The notes below the pieces were generated by a model, which searched no databases, was not told where the DNA came from, and saw only the letters and a program-made list of their open reading frames with translations. The translations under genes and the position numbers were made by a program. From an uncultured Butyrivibrio sp. (lineage in GTDB: Bacteria > Bacillota > Clostridia > Lachnospirales > Lachnospiraceae): DNA of 15,997 bases. This document shows positions 9,201 to 14,803 of this stretch, one piece after another (position 1 is the first letter of the stretch; every line of letters begins with the position of its first letter). Where the stretch lies: positions 54,333 to 70,329 of the forward strand of contig CAJTON010000009.1 in NCBI GenBank assembly GCA_910577605.1, in the 5' to 3' direction.

Positions 9201-10781
9201 GATTTTGACAGCGATGAGGTAAAGACTTTCGCGGGAGGCGCGGGCTGCGATATGCCGGACAAGCTGTGTCCTGTCTGCGGTCACAGGCTTGACAAGGACG
9301 GCTTTGACATTCCGTTTGAGACCTTCCTGGGCTTCAACGGCGACAAAGAGCCTGATATAGACCTTAATTTTTCCGGAGAATATCAGGCGAAGGCGCACGC
9401 TTACGTCGAGGTCATTTTCGGCGAGGGACAGACCTACAAGGCAGGCACGGTCGGCACGCTTGCCGACAAGACCATGTACGGCTATGTGAAAAAATATTAC
9501 GAGGAAAAGAACCAGCACAAGCGCGACTGCGAGATAAACCGCATAGTTGCGGGAGGCGTGGGCGTAAAACGCTCGACCGGACAGCATCCGGGCGGAATCA
9601 TCGTTCTTCCCTACGGAGAGGAAATACATTCATTTACCCCGATACAGCATCCGGCGAACGATATGTCGAGCAATATCGTGACGACGCATTTCGATTACCA
9701 CAGCATAGACCACAACCTTCTTAAGCTTGACATACTGGGGCACGACGATCCTACGATGATAAGGATGCTTCAGGACTTAACGCAGAAGGACCCGAAGTCC
9801 ATCCCTCTTGACAGTCCGGAGGTGATGTCTCTTTTTCAGGGAACGCAGGCGCTTAAAATAACGCCGGAGGATATAGGCGGCACTAAGCTGGGCTGTCTTG
9901 GCATACCCGAATTCGGGACCGATTTTGCCATGCAGATGCTTATTGACACGAAGCCGCAGCATTTTTCCGACCTTGTAAGGATCGCGGGGCTTTCCCACGG
10001 TACGGACGTATGGCTCGGAAACGCGCAGACGCTTATAGAGGAGGGCAAGGCGACTATTTCCACAGCTATATGCACGAGGGACGACATAATGGTGTACCTT
10101 ATCGGAATGGGTATCGAAGCCGGAAAAGCGTTCACGATAATGGAATCCGTGAGAAAGGGCAAGGGACTCAAGCCCGAATGGGAGGAGATAATGACTCAGG
10201 CGGGAGTTCCGGACTGGTACATATGGTCCTGCAAAAAGATAAAATATATGTTCCCCAAGGCTCACGCCGCCGCCTACGTTATGATGGCGTGGCGCATCGC
10301 CTACTGTAAGGTTTTTTATCCTCTTGAATATTACGCGGCTTATTACAGCATAAGGGCGGACGATTTTTCATACGAGCTGATGTGCTTCGGGCGAGAAAGA
10401 CTTGATTATTATATAGCCGAATACAGGCGCAGGGACAAGCTTTCCAATAAAGAAGAGGGACAGCTCAAGGATATGAGGATAGTGCAGGAGATGTACGCGA
10501 GAGGCTTTGAGTTTCTGCCCATTGATCTGTACAAGTCCCATTCAAGGAACTTCCAGATAGTTGACGGAAAGCTTCTTCCGCCGTTTAAATCCATCGACGG
10601 GCTTGGAGAGGTGGCGGCGGACGGAATATACGAGGCCGCCAAGAACGGACCGTTTCTTTCGGTGGAGGACCTTGTAAACCGCTCAAAGATCTCAAACACA
10701 AACGCGGGACTTATGGGCGACCTCGGAATACTCGGCGGTCTTCCGAAGAGCAACCAGCTTTCGTTTTTTGATTTTATGTAG
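6285..10781 (+). CDS. polC: DNA polymerase III alpha subunit, PolC type
   Basis: Replicative DNA polymerase with built-in 3'-5' proofreading, the main chromosomal replicase of low-GC Gram-positives. It has 1498 residues, somewhat longer than the usual roughly 1440. Order of parts: N-terminal domain (about 1-170); a long polar, basic linker (about 170-265); an OB-fold domain (about 286-375); the start of the PHP domain with ELHCHT at about 389-394; an inserted exonuclease with FDLETTG (Asp478, Glu480), later HNAGFD and HHRAVDDA; the rest of PHP; and the polymerase core with GSRGSVGSSF. A zinc-binding cysteine cluster follows (Cys966, 969, 988, 995, 998), then PDIDLNF with catalytic Asp1024 and Asp1026. 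At the C-terminus come a helix-hairpin-helix region and QLSFF (1491-1495), a good sliding-clamp-binding motif. The ribosome binding site is GGAGGG at 6268-6273, inside the ispG end. Confidence 0.98.
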   Translation: MEEKGFFEVFPTLELKNDVSGIFADSVVTHMTMNSAKTSVKIYIRFKRLVGRSVIVYAENEIKRQIRPFFAMEVKICERFDLSRLYTPQSILEEYGESILFELERQNMIKCQIFRDAQIETEDGYNIHMNVQDTFISRQYAQEIADMLQDIMENRFGFEAGIEIIYTLPKESRHKKEAEYKMDQMIREISERSALRNGDGNINADVSQKPHKPQETPGSAAVMQHKDTSSPRRTSASAPKESRRQSGLYQNDNRRKRPLKRSDNPDVIYGRDFEDEPIKLETVTGEMGVITFRGQVMSVDKRQLKSGKFLLIFDVTDFTDSITVKLFLEPDDVEELEGSIKKGVFLKIKGVTNIDSFSGELNVGSLTGIMKCGDFRVKRTDIAMEKRVELHCHTKMSELDGVSDAGAIIKQASEWGHPALAITDHGVVQGFTDAFHTKLDNKDFKIIYGVEAYLVDDLGRIIENPAGQDFDSTYVVFDLETTGLSPVNDRIIEIGAVKITGGKITDRFSAFVNPQTPIPFNIEQLTGITDAMVENAETIEKVLPEFLEFCGGAVMVAHNAGFDVGFIKEKAKTLLGREFNCTVADTVALSRALLPSLGRFTLDHVAKVLGVPSFTHHRAVDDAQACADIFLALVKKLTARGINDLDGINEIKEFNTNAILKAKTYHAIILAATEEGRVNLYRLVSMSHLTYFNKRPRIPKSELLKHREGLILGSACEAGELFQAVLRGVSHEEIAGIVDFYDYLEIQPLGNNRFMIADPKLVQVQSDDDLIRLNKRIVELGEEFGKPVVATCDVHFLNPEDEIYRRIIMKGQGFGDADNQAPLYLRTTEEMLAEFQYLGEDKAYEVVVTNTRRINDMIDRIEPVRPDKCPPVIPHSDETLREICYNNAHKLYGPELPEIVVNRLERELNSIISNGYSVMYIIAQKLVWKSNEDGYLVGSRGSVGSSFVATMSGITEVNPLSPHYLCPECHYCDFDSDEVKTFAGGAGCDMPDKLCPVCGHRLDKDGFDIPFETFLGFNGDKEPDIDLNFSGEYQAKAHAYVEVIFGEGQTYKAGTVGTLADKTMYGYVKKYYEEKNQHKRDCEINRIVAGGVGVKRSTGQHPGGIIVLPYGEEIHSFTPIQHPANDMSSNIVTTHFDYHSIDHNLLKLDILGHDDPTMIRMLQDLTQKDPKSIPLDSPEVMSLFQGTQALKITPEDIGGTKLGCLGIPEFGTDFAMQMLIDTKPQHFSDLVRIAGLSHGTDVWLGNAQTLIEEGKATISTAICTRDDIMVYLIGMGIEAGKAFTIMESVRKGKGLKPEWEEIMTQAGVPDWYIWSCKKIKYMFPKAHAAAYVMMAWRIAYCKVFYPLEYYAAYYSIRADDFSYELMCFGRERLDYYIAEYRRRDKLSNKEEGQLKDMRIVQEMYARGFEFLPIDLYKSHSRNFQIVDGKLLPPFKSIDGLGEVAADGIYEAAKNGPFLSVEDLVNRSKISNTNAGLMGDLGILGGLPKSNQLSFFDFM

Positions 10782-10792
10782 AGGAGACGAAT

Positions 10793-11497
10793 ATGGAATA
10801 CACAAAGGAATATATTCTCACGGAGCTTGAGCGGATGGCTGAAAAAGGTTACGGCGAATTTTCGTCGGCTCTGATACCGGGGGAAAGCAGTATGCTGGGA
10901 GTGAGGATACCTAAGCTCAGGGATCTCGCGAAGCGCATAGCTAAAGACGACTGGCGCGGGTATCTTGATAACGCTTGTTCAGGGGATCTGTGCTTTGAAG
11001 AAAAAACGCTTAAAGGTTTTGTCATAGGCTACATCAAGGCGGACATGGACTGCGTCTTAGGGCTTGTAAAGGATTTTGTCCCCGAGATCGACAACTGGTC
11101 GGTCTGCGACACCTTCTGCGCCACGCTGAAAATATTTGCCAGGAATCTTGAGAAAGGCTGGCAATTCTTGCTCCCGTACATAAAATCGGACAAAGAATTT
11201 GAAATAAGGTTTGCAAGCGTCATGTTTATGGATTATTATTTAAAAGAAGAGTACATCGACAGGGTGCTTGAGTTTTACGGCGGGATACGGCACGAGGGCT
11301 ATTACGCAAAAATGGGCGTCGCGTGGGGGCTTGCCACCGCCTGCGCCAAATTTCCCGATAAGGTAACGGAATTTCTAAGACGCGCAGAGCTTAACGACTG
11401 GACCTTTAACAAGTCGATCCAGAAAATGCTTGAATCGTACAGGATAGACGGTGAACGCAAGCAGATACTCAGGGCAATGAAAAGGAGAAGCAAATGA
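10793..11497 (+). CDS. DNA alkylation repair protein, AlkD-like
   Basis: Predicted HEAT-repeat DNA glycosylase or DNA-binding protein of the AlkC/AlkD superfamily, whose studied members excise cationic alkylated bases such as 7-methylguanine. The 234 residues are mostly alpha-helical pairs. The segment EIDNWSVCD supplies Trp102 and Asp106, FEIRFASVMFM supplies Arg139, and KMGVAWGLA supplies Trp178. The spacings (4 residues from Trp to Asp, 39 from Arg to the second Trp) agree with the catalytic residues I recall for Bacillus cereus AlkD (Trp109, Asp113, Arg148, Trp187), so the active site looks intact. GAGGAG at 10781-10786, overlapping the polC stop, is the ribosome binding site. It is probably co-transcribed with polC. 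Substrate specificity is inferred from family only. Confidence 0.88.
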   Translation: MEYTKEYILTELERMAEKGYGEFSSALIPGESSMLGVRIPKLRDLAKRIAKDDWRGYLDNACSGDLCFEEKTLKGFVIGYIKADMDCVLGLVKDFVPEIDNWSVCDTFCATLKIFARNLEKGWQFLLPYIKSDKEFEIRFASVMFMDYYLKEEYIDRVLEFYGGIRHEGYYAKMGVAWGLATACAKFPDKVTEFLRRAELNDWTFNKSIQKMLESYRIDGERKQILRAMKRRSK

Positions 11498-11943
11498 AAA
11501 AGTTTATTATGACAGCCGCCGTATTATTTGTTTTATTCACGGTTACGGGCTGCGGCGCAAAAAAAATACGCAATCCGATCTCGGTTGAAACATATAAGGA
11601 AGTGTCGGAGGCGAACGGGCTTACGGTAGAGATAAAGAAAGGCGAAGCCTCCACCTCCTGCAACGGAACGGGCGAAAAGCTCAGCTCGCAGTTCTATGTG
11701 TTCGATAATGTGGAAAAATGCTATGCCGCCAACGAATATCTTATAAGCCAGCTTGTAACCAAAGTCACCGGAGAGAATGTCAGTACGGACAAGACCGATA
11801 CTGAATATAAAAAATGCGTCATAAAAAGTACGACGGTGTACAGCGTGGTGATACAGCTGGAGAATACGCTCGTTTACGCGTACAGTTTGTCGGATGACGG
11901 TGAAGCGCTGGTCGAGGAATATCTTAAAGCGCTAAGTTACTGA
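11494..11943 (+). CDS. Small predicted lipoprotein of unknown function
   Basis: A 149-residue protein that I do not recognise. It begins with a classical signal peptide: MKKF, a hydrophobic stretch to about residue 18, and a lipobox ending VTGC, with Cys20 as the likely lipidated residue. It should therefore be anchored to the outer face of the membrane. The mature part is about 130 residues, polar, with two further cysteines (about 56 and 73, possibly more) and alternating valine-rich strands toward the end. The ATG overlaps the stop of the AlkD-like gene as ATGA (4 nt), and AAGGAG at 11482-11487 lies inside that gene, so the two are translationally coupled. There is no visible enzymatic motif. 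The neighbours do not suggest a role. Confidence 0.8.
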   Translation: MKKFIMTAAVLFVLFTVTGCGAKKIRNPISVETYKEVSEANGLTVEIKKGEASTSCNGTGEKLSSQFYVFDNVEKCYAANEYLISQLVTKVTGENVSTDKTDTEYKKCVIKSTTVYSVVIQLENTLVYAYSLSDDGEALVEEYLKALSY

Positions 11944-11972
11944 TATGGGCTTGATAAAAGAGAGGGAACGAT

Positions 11973-12557
11973 ATGACACGACGATATGACGACGCACTTT
12001 CTTTTGCGAAGACCGCGCACGCCGGAGCGTTAAGAAAGGGAACGGATATTCCTTATATTACCCATCCTGTCGAAACGGCACAGATCGCCGCCGAAATGAC
12101 AGACGACGAGGACGTTATCATCGCGGCGCTTCTGCATGACGTCGTTGAGGACACCGAGTATACCGCGGACGATATAGAGAAACGTTTCGGAGAGCGCGTC
12201 GCCGGACTTGTGCTGGATGAAAGCGAAAACAAACGCCGCGGCGAATCAGCGTCTTCTACATGGGTACTGCGCAAGCAGGAGACGATCGACCATCTTAAAT
12301 GCGCTTCATTTGAGGTCAAGCTTATTGCTTTGGCGGACAAGCTTTCTAATATGCGCATAAGCGCCGAGCGCTTCCGCAGCGTCGGAGTTTCCATGTGGCA
12401 GAGCTTTAATATGAAGGACGCTTCGCTTCAGGGATGGTATTACCGCAGTATCGCGGAATGCACAAGAGAGTTTGCGGACACACCTCAGTGGCAGGAATAT
12501 GTAAGGCTTTGCGATGAGGTTTTCGGCGTGTGTAAAGAGGCAGGAGCGGACGCATAA
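11973..12557 (+). CDS. Stand-alone HD-domain phosphohydrolase, RelA/SpoT (MESH1-like) family
   Basis: Predicted metal-dependent hydrolase resembling the (p)ppGpp 3'-pyrophosphohydrolase half of RelA/SpoT enzymes. The 194-residue protein has the hydrolase motifs in order: AHAGALRKGTDIPYITHP (His31), AALLHDVVEDT (His55, Asp56, Glu59, Asp60), then LIALADKLSNMR (Asp122). No synthetase, TGS or ACT domain is present, and the length suits a small alarmone hydrolase. The stretch between motifs (about 82-106, ESENKRRGESASSTWVLRKQE) differs from the classical EVTDDKTLPK loop, and the C-terminal GWYYRSIAECTREF segment resembles a clostridial sub-branch. The real substrate could be (p)ppGpp, another nucleotide or NADPH. 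GAGGG at 11962-11966 precedes the ATG. It is probably the last gene of the polC transcript. Confidence 0.85.
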   Translation: MTRRYDDALSFAKTAHAGALRKGTDIPYITHPVETAQIAAEMTDDEDVIIAALLHDVVEDTEYTADDIEKRFGERVAGLVLDESENKRRGESASSTWVLRKQETIDHLKCASFEVKLIALADKLSNMRISAERFRSVGVSMWQSFNMKDASLQGWYYRSIAECTREFADTPQWQEYVRLCDEVFGVCKEAGADA

Positions 12558-12560
12558 AAT

Positions 12561-12614
12561 TTTTTCAAAAAAATAAAAAAAGTACTTGCTTTTTTCAGAA
12601 TTATGATATATTAT
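12561..12614 (+). promoter_or_regulatory. Predicted promoter of the tRNA-Glu gene with A/T-rich UP-like element
   Basis: A possible -35 TTGCTT (12586-12591) and -10 TATTAT (12609-12614) are 17 nt apart, with the start expected near 12621, about 13 nt before the tRNA. An A-rich tract (about 12567-12581) directly upstream resembles an UP element as often found before stable RNA genes. The -10 matches consensus at 5 of 6 positions and the -35 is weaker. No GC-rich terminator separates it from the HD gene, so read-through from the upstream operon is possible. Confidence 0.55.
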
Positions 12615-12624
12615 AAGCAAGTAC
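12582..12624 (+). repeat. 9-bp perfect inverted repeat spanning the tRNA promoter
   Basis: GTACTTGCT (12582-12590) is exactly complementary to AGCAAGTAC (12616-12624), 25 nt apart. The left arm contains most of the -35 box, and the right arm ends around the predicted transcription start. It could be an operator for a dimeric regulator, a structure in read-through transcripts, or chance. Confidence 0.45.
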
Positions 12625-12633
12625 GACACAGAC

Positions 12634-12705
12634 GGCCAATTGGTCAAGCGGTTAAGACGCCGCCCTCTCACGGCGGAAACAGGGGTTCGATTCCCCTATT
12701 GGCTA
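12634..12705 (+). tRNA. tRNA-Glu (anticodon CTC)
   Basis: A full cloverleaf can be folded over 72 nt. The acceptor GGCCAAT pairs with ATTGGCT, including one G-U at the outer pair, and the discriminator is A. The D-arm contains GGTCAAGCGGTTAAGAC. The anticodon stem CCGCC/GGCGG encloses loop CTCTCAC, giving anticodon CTC for codon GAG. The T-arm AGGGG-TTCGATT-CCCCT is standard. The 3' CCA is not encoded (CTG follows), so CCA must be added by nucleotidyltransferase. The body closely resembles common bacterial tRNA-Glu genes. It stands alone between the HD gene and recA. Confidence 0.95.
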
Positions 12706-12713
12706 CTGACAGG

Positions 12714-12748
12714 ACTCAGAAGTTCATTTACGGACTTCTGAGTTTTTT
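12714..12748 (+). terminator. Intrinsic terminator after tRNA-Glu
   Basis: ACTCAGAAGT (12714-12723) pairs perfectly with ACTTCTGAGT (12734-12743) around a 10-nt loop, followed directly by a run of T (12743-12748). It starts 8 nt after the tRNA end and is a clear Rho-independent terminator for the tRNA transcript. Confidence 0.9.
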
Positions 12749-12991
12749 ATTATTTTGGGTTACAGAGCGATTTATAAAAATTTAATATCTGACCGTATTT
12801 CATTTACGGTCTGTTCATGCTACAATAAATCATGACAGGGTATTTCCGGCAAAGCCTTTGTCTGTTTTTTCAAATTCGGTCCTCCGCGGCGAAACGCGGT
12901 CTTGGCATTCTTATTTATGCGTTTGGCAGCGCGCTATTAATTTCCCGTACAGATTTTTGAACATATATTCGGTATTTTTTGGAAAAACCTG
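12749..12991 (+). other. Non-coding stretch between tRNA-Glu terminator and recA promoter
   Basis: No convincing gene is seen here. The segment holds several small hairpins. GACCGTA/TACGGTC at 12791-12811 has a 7-nt loop. A weaker stem at 12831-12864 is followed by T's. CCGCG/CGCGG at 12884-12899 has loop GCGAAA. AAACGC (12892-12897) can alternatively pair with GCGTTT (12919-12924), so two structures compete. A TGCTACAAT at 12818-12826 resembles an extended -10 box. It could be a leader, a small RNA or simple spacer; I cannot match it to a known RNA family by eye. Confidence 0.4.
12831..12870 (+). terminator. Possible weak terminator upstream of recA
   Basis: GACAGGG (12834-12840) can pair with CTTTGTC (12856-12862) using two G-U pairs, and the stem extends with CA/TG across one bulged base; a run of six T's follows (12865-12870). 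The stem is weak and the loop long, so this is only a candidate, perhaps a backup after the strong tRNA terminator. Confidence 0.3.
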
Positions 12992-13020
12992 TTGACAGAA
13001 CCTTGAAAATATTATATATT
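12992..13020 (+). promoter_or_regulatory. recA promoter (-35/-10)
   Basis: A consensus -35 TTGACA (12992-12997) and a -10 TATATT (13015-13020) are separated by 17 nt, which predicts a start near 13027 and a leader of about 40 nt. The strength of the match and the SOS operator just downstream make this the likely main recA promoter. Confidence 0.85.
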
Positions 13021-13032
13021 ATTCCTAGAAAA

Positions 13033-13046
13033 CGAACATTTGTTCA
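13033..13046 (+). promoter_or_regulatory. LexA/DinR operator (SOS box) of recA
   Basis: CGAACATTTGTTCA is a near-perfect match to the Gram-positive LexA (DinR) operator CGAAC-N4-GTTCG; only the last base differs. It lies 12 nt downstream of the -10 box, covering the early transcribed region, where bound LexA would block recA transcription until DNA damage triggers its cleavage. No lexA gene is in the window. Confidence 0.88.
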
Positions 13047-13067
13047 CATTGAGAAGGAGAATAGATT

Positions 13068-14099
13068 ATGGCTAAAGAAGATAAGTTAAGGGCGCTTGAC
13101 GCCGCTCTGTCGAGCATAGAGAAAAATTTCGGAAAAGGAGCGGTGATGAAGCTGGGCGATCCGGCGGCAGCCATGAACGTAGAGACTATTCCCACCGGCT
13201 CCTTAAGCCTTGACATAGCGCTCGGGCTCGGAGGGGTACCAAAGGGCAGAATAGTTGAGATATACGGTCCAGAATCCAGCGGTAAGACCACAGTGGCGCT
13301 TCATATGGTAGCCGAGGTGCAGAAGATGGGAGGAATCGCCGGCTTTATCGACGCCGAGCATGCGCTCGATCCGGCGTATGCCAAGAATATCGGTGTTAAT
13401 ATAGACGAGCTTTATATTTCTCAGCCGGATAACGGAGAGCAGGCGCTTGAGATAACCGAGACGCTTGTGAGATCGGGAGCGGTGGACATTATTATCGTGG
13501 ATTCCGTCGCGGCGCTCGTGCCTAAGGCTGAGATAGATGGAGACATGGGAGATTCCCATGTCGGACTTCAGGCGAGGCTCATGTCGCAGGCGCTGCGCAA
13601 GCTCACCGCTGTCATAAGCAGGACAAACTGTATAGTTATATTTATCAATCAGCTGCGCGAGAAGGTCGGGGTCATGTTCGGCAATCCCGAGACCACCACG
13701 GGCGGACGCGCGCTCAAGTTCTATTCCTCCATCCGTATGGACGTAAGGAGAATAGAGACTCTTAAGGTCAACGGAGAGATGATAGGAAACAGGACTAGAG
13801 TAAAGGTGGTAAAGAATAAGATCGCGCCGCCCTTCAAGGAGGCCGAGTTTGACATCATGTTCGGCAGGGGAATATCAAGAGAGGGCGATATACTTGATCT
13901 TGCCGTAGGCTGCAATGTAGCGGTCAAAAGCGGCGCGTGGTTCTCGTACAACGGGGACAAGATAGGTCAGGGCAGGGAGAACGCCAAAATATTCCTTTCC
14001 GAGAATCCGGATATTATGAGCGAGATGGAAGCAAAGGTAAGGGCGCATTACGGAATTGACGGCTCTGCGGACAATGAAGATAGATCCGCGGAGGAGTAA
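13068..14099 (+). CDS. recA: Recombinase RecA
   Basis: DNA-dependent ATPase that forms filaments on single-stranded DNA, performs strand exchange and stimulates LexA self-cleavage. The 343-residue protein has the usual length. The Walker A motif GPESSGKT is at 67-74 and the Walker B strand IIIVD at 141-145. The L1-region EIDGDMGDSHVGLQARLMSQ begins at about 155, the FINQLREKVGVMFGNPETTTGG segment covers L2 at about 192-213, and the C-terminal tail is short and acidic. AAGGAGA at about 13054-13060 precedes the ATG. The gene has its own promoter and SOS box, and recX follows after 1 nt. Nothing in the sequence suggests an intein or truncation. Confidence 0.98.
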   Translation: MAKEDKLRALDAALSSIEKNFGKGAVMKLGDPAAAMNVETIPTGSLSLDIALGLGGVPKGRIVEIYGPESSGKTTVALHMVAEVQKMGGIAGFIDAEHALDPAYAKNIGVNIDELYISQPDNGEQALEITETLVRSGAVDIIIVDSVAALVPKAEIDGDMGDSHVGLQARLMSQALRKLTAVISRTNCIVIFINQLREKVGVMFGNPETTTGGRALKFYSSIRMDVRRIETLKVNGEMIGNRTRVKVVKNKIAPPFKEAEFDIMFGRGISREGDILDLAVGCNVAVKSGAWFSYNGDKIGQGRENAKIFLSENPDIMSEMEAKVRAHYGIDGSADNEDRSAEE

Positions 14100-14100
14100 G

Positions 14101-14706
14101 ATGCTGATAACCGACATAGCTTCGTTCGATAAAAACAGACGGCGGATATACATAGATTACGAATATGCGTTTCCTCTGTATCTGTCAGAGCTTAAGAAAT
14201 TCGGAATAAAGTCCGGCACGGAACTGTCCGAAGACATATACGCCGAGATAATCGGGATCCTGGAACGCCGGGTGAAGGAACGGATACTGTATCTTATCGG
14301 AGATACCGATCGTACCGAGAAGGATATACGGGAAAAGCTGCGCGGATCGGGTTATGTCGGCGCTGTCGCGGACAGAGCCATAGAGACTCTTAAAGAATAC
14401 GGGTATATAGACGATTCGCGCTACGCAAGGATTTACGCCGAAATTATGCGTGACGGCAGGAACAAAAGCAGGAGGGCAATAGAGGCTGCGCTGTGCGCCA
14501 AAGGAGTTCGCAGAGATGTTATTTCCGACGTTATGGAGGAGATGGATTTTGACGAGGAGGGGCAGATAATAAAGGCGCTTGCCAAAAAGGGGCATACTCC
14601 GGAAACGCTTTCCTCGACGGATCCCGATACAAAGCGCAGGATATACGGGTTCCTTGCGCGCAGGGGATTTTCCCATAACGCAATAAGTAATATTATACGA
14701 AAATAA
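14101..14706 (+). CDS. recX: Regulatory protein RecX
   Basis: Modulator that caps or destabilises RecA filaments. The 201-residue protein consists of repeated three-helix units; the best family signature is the segment with RTEKDIREKLRGSGY and then LKEYGYIDDSRYARIYAE around residues 71-114, followed by KSRRAIEAALCAKGV. Longer in-frame starts at 14056 and 14074 lie within recA and are rejected because GGAG in the recA tail (about 14091-14096) positions 14101 and the family alignment begins near there. The gene lies 1 nt after the recA stop, so it is almost certainly co-transcribed and translationally coupled, and hence SOS-induced with recA. The N-terminal 60 residues are less conserved by eye. 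Confidence 0.93.
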   Translation: MLITDIASFDKNRRRIYIDYEYAFPLYLSELKKFGIKSGTELSEDIYAEIIGILERRVKERILYLIGDTDRTEKDIREKLRGSGYVGAVADRAIETLKEYGYIDDSRYARIYAEIMRDGRNKSRRAIEAALCAKGVRRDVISDVMEEMDFDEEGQIIKALAKKGHTPETLSSTDPDTKRRIYGFLARRGFSHNAISNIIRK

Positions 14707-14726
14707 GAATACAGGATTATTTTGTC

Positions 14727-14753
14727 TTGACACTTTTGACGAAAAAGTATAAT
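14727..14753 (+). promoter_or_regulatory. Predicted promoter of rny
   Basis: TTGACA (14727-14732) and TATAAT (14748-14753) are both perfect boxes, but the spacing is only 15 nt, shorter than the optimal 17. A spacing of 17 would use TAATAT at 14750-14755. Transcription would start about 40 nt before the rny GTG codon. No clear terminator is seen after recX, so rny may also receive read-through from recA-recX. Confidence 0.6.
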
Positions 14754-14790
14754 ATTAATGTGTTGTAGTTTGTACAATGAAAACTAAATA

Positions 14791-14803
14791 AGGAGGTGCT
14801 CCT
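14791..14803 (+). promoter_or_regulatory. Hairpin covering the rny Shine-Dalgarno sequence
   Basis: AGGAG (14791-14795) pairs perfectly with CTCCT (14799-14803) around the loop GTG. The left arm is the ribosome binding site (GGAGG, 14792-14796), and the right arm ends directly at the GTG start codon (14804). Pairing in the mRNA could hide the binding site and lower translation. The complementarity is seen directly; regulation is inferred. Confidence 0.5.

Noticed and set aside
12576..12595. A-run/T-run hairpin as terminator of the HD gene
   Set aside because: The stem has only one G-C pair (AAAAAAG/CTTTTTT), too weak for an intrinsic terminator; it is better read as an UP-like tract and -35 region of the tRNA promoter.
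12603..12785. 60-codon plus-strand open frame
   Set aside because: It runs through the tRNA-Glu gene and its terminator and has no ribosome binding site.
12832..12960. 42-residue open frame (ATG at 12832) upstream of recA
   Set aside because: No Shine-Dalgarno sequence precedes it, and it overlaps a possible terminator hairpin; the translation has no recognisable feature. It could still be tested by ribosome profiling.
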